Source of the DNA: Cladopsammia gracilis
Lineage: Eukaryota > Cnidaria > Anthozoa > Scleractinia > Dendrophylliidae
Assembly (NCBI GenBank): GCA_022457155.1
Contig: JAJGOT010001038.1
Coordinates: 21,001-85,000, forward strand
Reading direction: 5' to 3'
Length of the DNA: 64,000 nt
Under the pieces are notes generated by a model that was not told the origin of the DNA, ran no database searches, and saw only the letters and a list, made by a program, of their open reading frames with translations. Below are positions 38,401 through 45,027 of this stretch, one piece after another. The translations under genes were made by a program, and so were the position numbers. Within the stretch, counting starts at the first letter, position 1, and each line of letters starts with the position of its first letter.

Positions 38401-40918
38401 TTTTCTCTTCTCATTACTTGGTTTCCATATTCTACAGTCGTGAGCATTTGATTTTGACTGGCCCCAAGGGAAACGGTGAGTTTTGTTTCCCTGAGACCCT
38501 CGCTGAGGGGAAACAAAACTCGCTTTTTTTCCCGTGGGGCCAGTCTTAAGTGTTTTGTTATACCTCCTAACTCAAAAATAGAAAAAAATATGTGTCAAGT
38601 TTATTTCAAAATGTTACAAATTACAAATGCAGATTTGCAGTGGTTTCAAGGCGCACGACCTGATCACGTGTGAGTCGAAAGTTCAAGTTGTTGTTTCCAA
38701 AGGGAGTTAGTGAGTTTTGTTCGCCCTGGCGAGTTAGACTGTTTTGACCTATGGCACGTGACACATTCTTGTCCAATCAAAAAGGCGTTTGAGTTGTGAG
38801 GTATAGAGTTTTAGTCCAGTAAAGATGATGTAAGACAGCATTACAAAGCGACTCTACACGGAGATCAAAGGTTGTATGTTTTCGTTCGTTTGTTAAGAGG
38901 AGAAAGCAGCTGCTGAATGGACAATAGACCATTTTACAGTTTTCTTTTTAGTGTCCTGGCCTTTGAGTGGAAGCGAGACTGAAGTTGACCTTGTTATGAT
39001 ACAGACCTTGGAGTTTTCAGATGTAAATTTAGTTGGTTAGCATGCATGAGAAAAGCGTTATTAACATATGAAAGGCAGAAAGGTTTGTATCAAAGCAAGG
39101 TCACCTTCAGCTTCGCTTCCACTCAAAGGCAAGGTCACCAAGCACACAACTGTAAAATGGACTATTCCATTAATAGAATTGTCCATTCAGCAGCTGCTGG
39201 ATGAAAAACATACAACAAGCTTTGATCTCCGTGTAGAGTCGCTTTGTAATGCTGTCTTACATCATCTTTAGTGGACTAACATTATGTATAAGCGCATTCA
39301 AAAAGGGAGGTGTTACCCAAAAAAAAATACTTCGAGCCACCTTAATTATATGTTCTGGAAAATGTGGTTCTTATTAAAGCGCTCTTAAAGGTGGTTCTTA
39401 TTAAAGCGCTCTTAGTGGTGCATCCCCTCTTAGGAGGGGATGCACCTCTAAGGAATAACGTAACCACGTTTTTTTTTTCTTTTCTTTGCAGAATACCAGT
39501 TATATTAGAAAGATGCAGGTCATCTCGGGGAGGGGGGGGGGGGGGGGTGCGCACCCCCTGCACCCCCCTAGATCCGCCCCTGTACAAGGAAAACGGCTTA
39601 TGACAGTAGAAAAAAACTATTTTACGTTCTCAAAACGTTCGTGAAAAAAAAAAAAAAACAACAAAAGAATAGAGTATACTACCAAGGACAATGAATAAGT
39701 ACGATTTGACAATTTCCAGTTTTGTTATTATGCTCGCTTATTCAGTATAGGACCCTGGTAACAGCGAAAAAAAAACCAGCTTTTCTCCAAACCGCGCTTA
39801 CAGGCTTTCTCTTATGTTTCCATTTTAACTTAGATTGTTCAACCGGTTTTCACTTCTTTGAGAAGTTTCAAGATCTACCAACCCGAGGAGCATCAGATGT
39901 GGAACATTTCACCATTGATGGGAGTCCCTTTCTTGCTTTTGCAAACAATTATGGCGACATTAACAAACGCAAGACAGGCTCCATGATCTATAAGATGGAC
40001 GAGTCAAGGGGAAAATTTACTTTGTATCAGACCCTGCAAACTAGAGGAGCTCATGGCCTTGATTACTTTTCTATCGCTGATAAACATTTCCTTGCTGTGG
40101 CTAATAATTACGATGGAACGTACCAACTGGACTCGGTAATTTATCAGTGGAATGGAAAGCTGTTTGTCGTCTTTCAGAAACTACCCACAAAAGGAGCAGG
40201 TCACTTGACATTTTTCAAGATAAATGGCGAAAATTATCTCGCAGTGGCAAACCACTATGACGGTAGTACCAATTCTATAAAGTCAGTCATCTACAAATGG
40301 AGCAGCGGCAAGTTTAACAAGTTTCAGGAGATACCAACTGAGGGTGTCATGGGATGTGAAGCTTTTGTAATAAACAATGACACTTTCATCGCATTTGCAA
40401 ACTATTACAACTCTCAACAGAAGAGTTCTGTTCAGTCCACTGTGTTCAAGTGGTCAGGAGGACACTTTGTCAAACTACAGTCTCTTCAGACTTATGCAGC
40501 ATGGGATGTGAAATCATTCAACATCAATGGCCACACATTCCTCGCCTTTGCCAACCACTACTCTGGAAGTAAATACAACACCGACTCCTTCATTTACAAG
40601 TGGGATGACAACAAGTTCGCTCTGTTCCAGTCCATTCCTACTCGTGGAGCCTTCGCCTGGCATCCATTTGTGATCAGCGGTCAAACGTACCTGGGTGTGG
40701 CCAATAACCATGGTGACAGTCAGAAACACAACACTCAGTCAGTTGTGTACCAGGCCTCTGGAGCGCGGTTCATCAAGTACCAAGAGCTTCCAACACACGG
40801 AGCGTTTGATATGACGTCATTTGAGTTCAAAGGTCATACCTACCTGGCAGTGGCAAACAATTACGACAGTCAGAAAAGAAAACACAACATCAACAGCGCC
40901 TTGTACAAGTGGGTATAG
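8477..40918 (+). CDS. Secreted collagen-like / EAR-repeat protein, complete spliced gene
   Basis: Coding exons: 8477-8560, 11800-11866, 11994-12020, 12159-12185, 13304-13347, 14299-14352, 36256-36309, 37299-37388, 38071-38107, 39834-40918. All have AG acceptors and GT donors, all phases agree, and the sum is 1569 bp (522 residues plus stop). Residues 1-19 form a signal peptide (MFRLFFLLALASFLAGSFG). Residues 29-50 hold three cysteines (CEVVPHAGCCKD). Residues 51-149 are about 31 Gly-X-Y triplets with two breaks (RGK, SIK), in exons of 27, 54 and 90 bp typical of collagen genes. A Cys cluster follows (GTCDAK, VCCALDC), then seven EAR repeats. EAR repeats fold as beta-propellers; the collagen part likely makes it trimeric, with the cysteines locking the chains. 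Extracellular adhesion or matrix role is inferred. The 14353-36255 intron is greatly enlarged by repeats and transposons. Confidence 0.88.
8561..11799 (+). other. Intron 1 of the collagen/EAR gene
   Basis: 3.24 kb from GTAAAGTC to CTGTTTTAG. It contains one palindromic MITE (8996-9142), a T-run at about 9580-9597 and otherwise AT-rich sequence. Short open frames at 10526-11198 have no family features and are taken as chance. Confidence 0.7.
8996..9142. mobile_element. Palindromic MITE in intron 1
   Basis: Nearly perfect inverted repeat: CTATTTTGCTAATGTTGTGT to the right matches the complement of ..ACGACATTAGCAAAATAG, and both arms contain the AAGATGCACT / AGTGCATCTT and TTTGCCCCCACAAAG blocks. 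The central loop is about 20 bp (TTTTTGAAATTTTAATTTT). It can fold into a hairpin over about 60 bp per arm. Confidence 0.8.
12488..12773. mobile_element. MITE with TAGAGCAGT ends in an intron
   Basis: Inverted ends TAGAGCAGTGTTCAATT and AATTGAAAACTGCTCTA enclose about 286 bp with further imperfect inverted similarity (CCAAAGTAATTACT against AATTACTTTTG). It lies between collagen exons 12185 and 13304. Confidence 0.7.
14792..14946. mobile_element. Short inverted-repeat element with CRE-like site (copy 2)
   Basis: Same family as 1128-1272: ends GGTTTGCA and TGCAAACC, inner CCATGTTGGTGGTCAA and its complement TTGACCACCAACATGG, and a right-end GTAACGTCATGTGC in place of TGACGTCA. It lies in the long intron after exon 14352. 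Confidence 0.7.
15374..15428 (+). repeat. First, detached copy of the 70-bp collagen-exon array
   Basis: GGAGAGAAGGGAGAACCTGG continues as Gly-Glu-Lys-Gly-Glu-Pro-Gly-Ile-Gly-Gly-Asn-Ser-Gly-Asn, preceded by an AAG acceptor-like end. It then runs into GTTATTATTAATT instead of the GTTAGCATAAAA|GTAAGC end of the working exon at 36256-36309, so it has no donor. It is the left part of the array, separated from the rest by the 17-kb insertion 15429-32563. Confidence 0.85.
15429..15766. mobile_element. Short unit of a head-to-tail element with TATTCTCAC ends
   Basis: Starts GTGATATATTCTCACTGGGG and ends CCCCGGTGAGAATA, so TATTCTCAC(T/C)GGGG is an inverted subterminal repeat. Its first about 75 bp match the start of the next unit (15767 on), and its last about 190 bp (15576-15766) match 32373-32563 without visible differences. 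It appears to be an internally deleted copy joined directly to a long copy. Confidence 0.7.
16020..16890. other. Element interior without recognised gene
   Basis: Left interior of the satellite-bearing element. The longest open frame (16248-16646, minus strand) shows no domain features and its composition looks like chance. A short CTGTAA repeat occurs at about 16214-16239. Confidence 0.5.
16890..19848. repeat. 36-bp satellite with 216/648-bp higher-order repeats, left part
   Basis: Monomers of 35-37 bp share CATATTCGCTCGTGAAAATT and end in CAACAGCG-type blocks. Up to about 17890 they are diverged; from about 17900 they form perfect-looking higher-order units of 216 bp (six monomers). A marked variant unit (CCGACAGCG...AAATAACAGAG) recurs near 18180, 18828 and 19476, so every third 216-bp unit is special and the true period is 648 bp. 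All reading frames here are products of the repeat. Confidence 0.95.
20912..21088. mobile_element. MITE, pogo/Tigger-type ends, TA duplication
   Basis: Ends CAGTCAAACCTCCGCTAACG and ..TTTACGGGAGGTTCGACTG, flanked by TA at 20910-20911 and 21089-21090. The inside repeats AAGCGGACACCTC-type blocks. A similar degraded element with GACGGCCACCTC and GAGAGGTTCGATTGTA is at about 46055-46215. Confidence 0.8.
21221..21373. mobile_element. MITE with TTAA duplication
   Basis: Ends AGGCCCAGTATCACCC and GGGTGACACTGGGCCT, flanked by TTAA at 21217-21220 and 21374-21377. TTAA duplication is typical of piggyBac and Kolobok families. Confidence 0.8.
22719..24100. mobile_element. 1.4-kb element with 9-bp target duplication (Mutator-like)
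   Basis: Ends CAACCTCGTTCCCAGGGCCT and its complement, continuing through CTCTCTC, then imperfectly through the ACGTCATCA region. The flanks carry ACATTCCGG at 22710-22718 and 24101-24109, an exact 9-bp duplication characteristic of Mutator-like transposons. The inside has no transposase. A second inserted repeat (GTGGCGGATCCA .. TGGATCTGGCTCTG, about 23170-23567) lies within it. Confidence 0.85.
24643..24850. mobile_element. MITE with GCCTGGTTCACACTA ends
   Basis: Inverted ends GCCTGGTTCACACTAGTGAC and its imperfect complement, flanked by TTAA at 24639-24642 and 24851-24854. The inside is rich in ACATAA / TTATGT blocks that pair with each other. Confidence 0.75.
26224..30612 (-). CDS. Kinase-type multi-exon gene inside the giant element
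   Basis: Minus-strand exons in order: 30612-30213 (starts MSLQTLLHSGNLSNVEELRN, phase 1 end), 30120-29981 (joins in phase, ...RDEKECRFYFPNFKERSKFK...), about 29588-29509 (Ser/Ala-rich), 29183-29121 and its duplicate 28746-28684 (DGDGKCDAEKVVTRKETPKG), the 158-bp exon array 28240-27327, and the kinase part 27226-26224. The kinase shows a glycine loop LGQGRFGICKL, a VAVKHYN lysine, a catalytic loop IVHNDIKGDNIL (HRD to HND, Asp kept), and IIDFNKAC (DFG to DFN), then SDVYSFGYM and a stop. A basic coiled region precedes it. Frames change at about 26720-26727 (IIACIVG to VCGVSDGG), needing a mini-intron or marking a frameshift. The N-terminal part is not recognised. It may be a pseudokinase. Confidence 0.55.
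27327..28250 (-). repeat. 158-bp tandem array of an exon
   Basis: Five copies, period 158 (reference points 28240, 28082, 27924, 27766, 27431), the last interval enlarged by a 177-bp MITE (27490-27666). Each copy reads YYDQGICQLGMKLYAEVSPL on the minus strand. Only the copy nearest the kinase exons (27431-27327) ends with a donor, GCAATAT|GTAAGA; the others read on into ATTCAAGAC. It therefore looks like one working exon and four decoys, or a set of alternative starts. Confidence 0.85.
27490..27666. mobile_element. Short inverted-repeat element with CRE-like site (copy 3)
   Basis: Ends TAGAGCGTATGCAC and GTGCATACGCTCTA. The right part contains ATGGCCGCCGTGACGTCATG as in the copies at 1128 and 14792. 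The insertion lengthens one 158-bp unit by exactly 177 bp; the undisturbed neighbours read GAATATTGCATCTG. Confidence 0.85.
28600..29460. repeat. Tandem duplication of about 435 bp including an exon
   Basis: 28610-29030 and 29042-29450 match closely (GGGGTGTCCCAATGTAAAAT start, shared 63-bp exon, shared ACATGTATCACT block). Each has a homopolymer tract: guanines at about 28943-28958 and cytosines at about 29455-29478. Confidence 0.85.
31336..31870. repeat. 36-bp satellite, right part
   Basis: Continues the array of 16890-19848 after the giant element: TAGCAGCGTAAACGTATTCG and following monomers. The special CCGACAGCG variant recurs at about 31480. Weak outlying monomers also occur at about 32060-32130. 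Confidence 0.9.
31521..31640. mobile_element. 120-bp palindromic MITE with TAA duplication
   Basis: Ends GGCCTACGGCAAACGTCGAA and its near complement, flanked by TAA at 31518-31520 and 31641-31643. The unoccupied satellite monomer reads CCAAATAACAGAG. A 3-bp TAA duplication fits PIF/Harbinger-type elements. Confidence 0.9.
32575..36309 (+). repeat. 70-bp array made from a collagen exon and its acceptor
   Basis: About 53 units, mostly 70 bp (some 72 with an extra TA, some with small insertions such as TGCAGTC). Each unit is TTTTAAG (an acceptor), then GGAGAGAAGGGTGAACCAGG continuing as Gly-X-Y codons to GGCAAT, then GTTATAATTAATTATTTTATG. Only the last unit (36256-36309) ends GTTAGCATAAAA|GTAAGC and makes a 54-bp collagen exon that fits the gene's phase. 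Blocks of variant units (GTAGAACCAGGCATGGG, CATGCAGTCATAGG, CGACAATG) recur in the same order, so multi-unit blocks were copied. Confidence 0.95.
37802..37973. mobile_element. MITE with TA duplication
   Basis: Ends CACCGAATGCAAATAT and ATATTTGCATTCGGTG, flanked by TA at 37800-37801 and 37974-37975. An inner pair of inverted blocks, TTAGCCTGACTGGCCTCGTT and ATGAGGCTAGTCAGGCTAA, extends the hairpin. Confidence 0.85.
38456..38553. repeat. Short hairpin-forming inverted repeat
   Basis: GACTGGCCCCAAGGGAAA with GTGAGTTTTGTTTCCC at the left pairs with GGGGAAACAAAACTCGC and CCGTGGGGCCAGTC at the right. No target duplication was defined. Confidence 0.6.
38809..39280. mobile_element. About 470-bp inverted-repeat element
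   Basis: Left arm GTCCAGTAAAGATGATGTAA onwards pairs with the right arm ending CATCATCTTTAGTGGAC. Pairing continues through the AAAGCGACTCTACACGGAGA, CAGCAGCTGCTGAATGG-like and GCCTTTGAGTGGAAGCG blocks, so each arm is over 150 bp. Confidence 0.8.
39834..40918 (+). CDS. EAR-repeat exon (seven repeats) with stop codon
   Basis: The exon starts after TTTTAACTTAG in phase 1, completing an Asp codon with the last base of exon 38071-38107 (reading DCSTGF). Repeat cores are FEKFQDLPTRGA, TLYQTLQTRGA, VVFQKLPTKGA, NKFQEIPTEGV, VKLQSLQTYAA, ALFQSIPTRGA and IKYQELPTHGA, each followed by F-x-I/F-x-G-x-x-(Y/F)-L-(A/G)-(V/F)-A-N. Seven repeats is the number expected for a closed EAR/EPTP propeller, as in TSPEAR, LGI and VLGR1 proteins. 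All repeats are intact and the frame is clean, arguing for an active gene. An open frame continues upstream to 39722, but codons before 39834 are intron because they lack repeat similarity and the splice phase fits at 39834. Confidence 0.93.
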
Positions 40919-41280
40919 AGCCAAGAACGGAAAATCTGAATCCAAGCAAAAAACAACAACAACGGGGACTATGTTAATTTAAAATCGTGAGACATTTCAT
41001 TTTTGTAATCAGTTAGAAGAAATATTGATAGTAATTTGAATGAGGTGCATGGGTAAGATCAAAACAGTTGTCAAAATACACTAGGATAAAGGTGAAAAAT
41101 CGTTTGCAACTTAACGGGCTCTAAATGAAAAGTTATTTTTGTTATCTGTAAGTCAAGGGAAGCTTTAACCAACTGTAATTGTCAATAATGAATCCCGTTA
41201 AGTCGAAAAGTATTGGATAGAAGAAGTTGATTTTTTTCTTGCCTAGTAACCATGCATGATGTATAGTTGCTTAAGGTAAC

Positions 41281-41286
41281 AATAAA
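41281..41286 (+). terminator. Polyadenylation signal of the collagen/EAR gene
   Basis: AATAAA lies 363 bp after the stop codon at 40918, followed by AGCTGTGCTTGG and then a T/G-containing stretch (TTGTCTGATCTTG). It is the first perfect hexamer noticed after the stop, so it is the best candidate for the 3' end. Confidence 0.5.
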
Positions 41287-41330
41287 GCTGTGCTTGGAAC
41301 ATAACAAACTTGTCTGATCTTGAAATCAAG

Positions 41331-44110
41331 CTAAACTGAACATCCTTTGTTCAGAGAAATTCAAACATTGGTTTGAGTTGGTAGAACATGAAGCCCAGAT
41401 GGCTTCAACGGGTTGTTTCTCCACGTTCATTCTGTTCCAGCAGGATGCCTCTCAGTGTAGTTTATTATCGTCAAAAAACCAGACAAGAAAAAAAGAAAAG
41501 GATAAGCTTACAAACGGGAATCATCTTGAAAGGTAGGAATATATTCTTTCTAATAATTAATGATCAGGTACACCAAAAAAAGAATCAAAACGCTCCTGCA
41601 AACTATCCAATTTGTTTCTTGATTACCGCGGTGACATTTTCAGTTAAACTGAGTTATCCTTTACTGAATCGATTTCACAACCAACCAACCAACGAGCTTA
41701 GGGTTAAAATATCTTCAGTGAAAATATGGTTCATTTGGATGCGCAATTCTAGTGACCTGTAATTGTGACGTTTGGAATGTGCCTTGTGAAAAAAAACCTT
41801 AATCTAATCAAGCAAACTGAACATCCTTTGTTTAGACCATTTGAAACATTGGTGTGAGTTGCTAGAACAAGAAGACCTTAGGGCTTTATCAGCGGGCTGT
41901 TTCTCTTTAAGTTCTTTCTTTTCCTTCCGGCAGGATGCCTCGTCAGTGTAGTTTATTATCATCAAGAAAGCAGAAAAGAAAAAAAAAGCAAGAGACGAGC
42001 AAACAAACGGGAATCAGCTTATAAAGGTGGGAATATATTTTTCCATTAATTAATAATAAGATACACCTCCAATTTGTTTCTTGTCTACTGCGATGACATT
42101 GACTGCGGCCACACTATAGTAGTTATAACCGGGTTATTTTCAATTAACTGGTTTAACAAAATTACTGATGCGGCCGCGTATTTTTGGCGTTCACCGAATT
42201 TAAACCGTGATAGCGGTTACCATGGAAATTAATTTAAGAACAATAGATTTTTTAACCGAGTTATGTTTTTTCAAACCACCTCGCTGGGTAGTTTAGTGCA
42301 GGTTAACTTTCCCGATCTGTCGATCTTCGCTTCGATGTTGGCTCCCTGTTGAATTCGTAGGGACGACTTTCGATTTCAAATAGAGAAAGGAAAACCGTCG
42401 TGTGTTTACGTTTTCCACAAAACCTTTTAATTTGATCATTCGACGATTTTGTCTTGCAGGGAATACCAAAATGTAACGTGCATGTGCAGAGGCATTGTGT
42501 TTGGTCATTAATCCTATTGTTTTGTGCCGCTCTCGCTGCCTTCCCCGTCGTGGTTGCTGCACGACGGATGCTTTGCTAGGCTGAGTTGAGCCTAATGTCC
42601 AGTTCGAAGAAAAAAAAGGGGGGAGGGGGTCTTGAGCGTGAATTGAACTCAATACTCCGGACTGCGATGCATGGCGCTAGACCACTAGACCATCGAGGAA
42701 TAATCCTTAATTAAGAGTAAATTTTATTATTTCAAGGTAGATACGCATTAAAACGCGTGTCTCGATTGGAAAATCCTTTTAGATCGATTTTAATGTTGCA
42801 TTGCATTAAAGACTCCAAATGCAAAACATCTTCAAGCTTATTGTTGTTTATATTCGTTTACAACAAATTAGTTATTGCTATCGATGGATTCACGTTATTC
42901 TTGTTACGAAACGCATTCGCAACAATTAGCATTACATCACTAAGTTTACAGCTGATGGAAGGTATGAGCGGGTGAGTTACCGATAACCCGTTCATTACGC
43001 TTGCGCATATTCACGGGTTAAAAATGGGTCGTCCGAGGGGACACCATTCCCAAGGGAATAATAGAAGGGCTGCTGTTCGTGTCGTTTTAGGTACAAACGT
43101 GAAAAACCAGACAGAAACTTGCTCGGGATGCGCGAAAATTTGTCGCCAACGGAAAAGTCTGAAATTCTAATTCGTGAAAATTTGTGTGCTTTTACATTTT
43201 CAGACAACGTCCATGTAAATGCAGTGATTTGGAAGTGGGGAAGAAATCGGAATGGAAAATGGAACGGATCAATAAACTGGGATCACAGAATCGCATGTAA
43301 AGGCATGAGGAACGCATTTAAAGGTATACCTGTGAGAAATTGGACATAATTCAGTACTATTAGCTTACTTGAAGTTTTAAAAAGTTGTGGCTAATTTTAA
43401 TTTTGTAACGTTTTGGAAAACGAACACTAGATTTATTGATGTCGGCACGGCTGGTTTGTTAATAAGACAGACCTGATACCAATTCTCTGACATTCTGCAT
43501 TAAATAGCACTTACCTGCACTGAATCGCAATAGGTGAACTACTGTTTGCGTCGTCATTAGGGATGGGGCGATTTAACCGGTTTGGAATGCTTGAACTAAA
43601 TTTCTTCAGAGCAATTTAAACAGTGATGTGACTTTGTAGAACAAGAAGCCCTAACGGTTTTACAACCGGACCGTTTCTCAACGTTATTTCTTCTTCTTCA
43701 GGATTTTCCCGGTATATTTTGTTATCATCAAGAAACCAGACAAGAAAACAGAGGGCAAGCAAACAAATGAGAAACACCTTACTTCCTCTAAAGGTAGGAT
43801 GTTAAAGTTTCCTCGTCATTGATAATTGGGAACTTGTGAACTTGTGGTTGCGAATGTCTCACCATTTGTAGAAAATAAATATAAAATTGTAGAAACTGAC
43901 AAATCTTAGTGGATTCATGAAGTTTGCCTCGAAATTTTGCTTTACAACCTGGGTGTTTCTCAACGTTGATTCATTTCCTTTAGGGTGCAAGTTCGTTATC
44001 ATCAAAAAACCAGTCAACATGACAAGCAAAAGAACGAGATCTTACCTGATGTAAATTAAAAGGTAGGATATTAGATTTCTAATATTTAATATTAAGTTAC
44101 ACTATAAAAT
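41331..44110 (+). repeat. Four dispersed copies of a ~230-bp unit
   Basis: Copies at about 41331-41575, 41812-42070, 43605-43830 and 43910-44110 share AAACTGAACATCCTTTGTT, GTTTCTC(C/A)ACGTT, a pyrimidine stretch ending CAG, TTATCATCAAGAAACCAGAC and AAAGGTAGGA. Each thus contains an acceptor-like and a donor-like site around a lysine-rich stretch, but stops and length changes differ between copies, so no exon is claimed. A separate ~58-bp duplication (GAGAATAGGGCTGC) is at 44115-44245. Confidence 0.6.
42628..42702 (-). pseudogene. tRNA-like sequence, possibly SINE-related
   Basis: Minus strand TCCTCGATGGTCTAGTGGTC resembles the 5' end and A box of a tRNA, and GAGTTCAATTCACGCTC resembles the B box/T arm. 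Spacing is tRNA-like, but the anticodon stem does not pair well, so it is a tRNA-derived relic rather than a working gene. Confidence 0.4.
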
Positions 44111-44599
44111 AAGTACACTTTTGTTGAGTGAACTTTCATCAATGTTCCTTCATCTCCGTAGGGGAGAATAGGGCTGCTGAGCGAACTATCATCAATGTTC
44201 CTTTATCTCCTTAGGGGAGAATAGGGCTGCAGAGCGAACTATCCAATTTGTTTATTGTTTACCGTGACATGTTTGGTTTGTATTTTTTACCTCGGGGGCA
44301 TTTTAAGTTCCCTTTTAAGCAAATTAGCCAGGTCAAACCTTGATTCGGGTAATACTTTTCTAAATTCTAAGAAAGTGACCTTTAAATGAAACCAAATAAG
44401 CAGTATTTTCCTGTGACCCTCGATTCGCAATCGTCTTGATCTCTTTCGTAACCTAATATTAACACATAGGAGATTTGTAGATAATAATTAATATAGGGAA
44501 ATTGTGATTTTAAAAATACCACACAAATTCAATGTTTTTCTTTAAAAATATGCAAAATACCGTGGTCCAACTTTGAGCACAACTTCGTTGTTTAAGTCG

Positions 44600-45000
44600 T
44601 CGTTAAAATGAAGGCTAATAAGTAATACTGTCCTGTGGTACTGTTTATTATGTTCTACCAGGTGGTTCTAACTTTTGATTCTGTGGGCGAAATATTCTAA
44701 GAAGTGACCATTCAAATTAAAGCTACTAAGCAGTACTTTTCTGCTGTGGTACTGTTTATTATGCTGCACAAGGTGGTTCAAAATTTTGAGTCTATGAAAA
44801 AAGTCTTACAGTGTGACCATTCAAATGAAAGCTATTGAGCAGTACTTTCCTGTGATAGTGTTTTTTATGCTGTACAAGGTGGTTCTAAGTTTTGATTCTG
44901 TTGATAAAGTCCTACAGTGTGACCATTCAAATGAAAGCTAATGAGCAGTACTTTTCTGTGGTAGTGTTTATTATGCTGCACAAGGTGGTTCTAAGTTTTC
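44600..45000. repeat. ~108-bp tandem repeat, about four units
   Basis: Units contain GTGGTACTGTTTATTATGCT, CAAGGTGGTTCTAA, a TCTG(T/A)(G/T)-A-AA(G/A)TCCTA block and GTGACCATTCAAATGAAAGC. The same monomer forms arrays at 47400-47640 and 50416-50690 (one array split by a retrotransposon) and inside both copies of the segmental duplication. Confidence 0.85.
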
Positions 45001-45027
45001 TCCTTTTTAAGCTATTAAAGGATGTGA

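Larger units (their letters stand above)
36310..39833 (+). other. Introns between the last collagen exons and the EAR exon
   Basis: Contains exons 37299-37388 and 38071-38107 and at least three inverted-repeat elements (37802-37973, 38456-38553, about 38809-39280). From about 39525 to 39590 there is a fragment of the GGCGGATC(T/C)AGGGGGG repeat family also seen near 23170, with a guanine run at 39530-39547. Confidence 0.7.

Noticed and set aside
39722..39833. Upstream extension of the EAR frame to the ATG at 39722
   Set aside because: The AG acceptor at 39832-39833 fits phase 1 of the previous exon and the upstream codons show no EAR similarity.
41388..41762. 124-codon frame as a gene
   Set aside because: It covers one of four repeat copies and the frame is not kept in the others.
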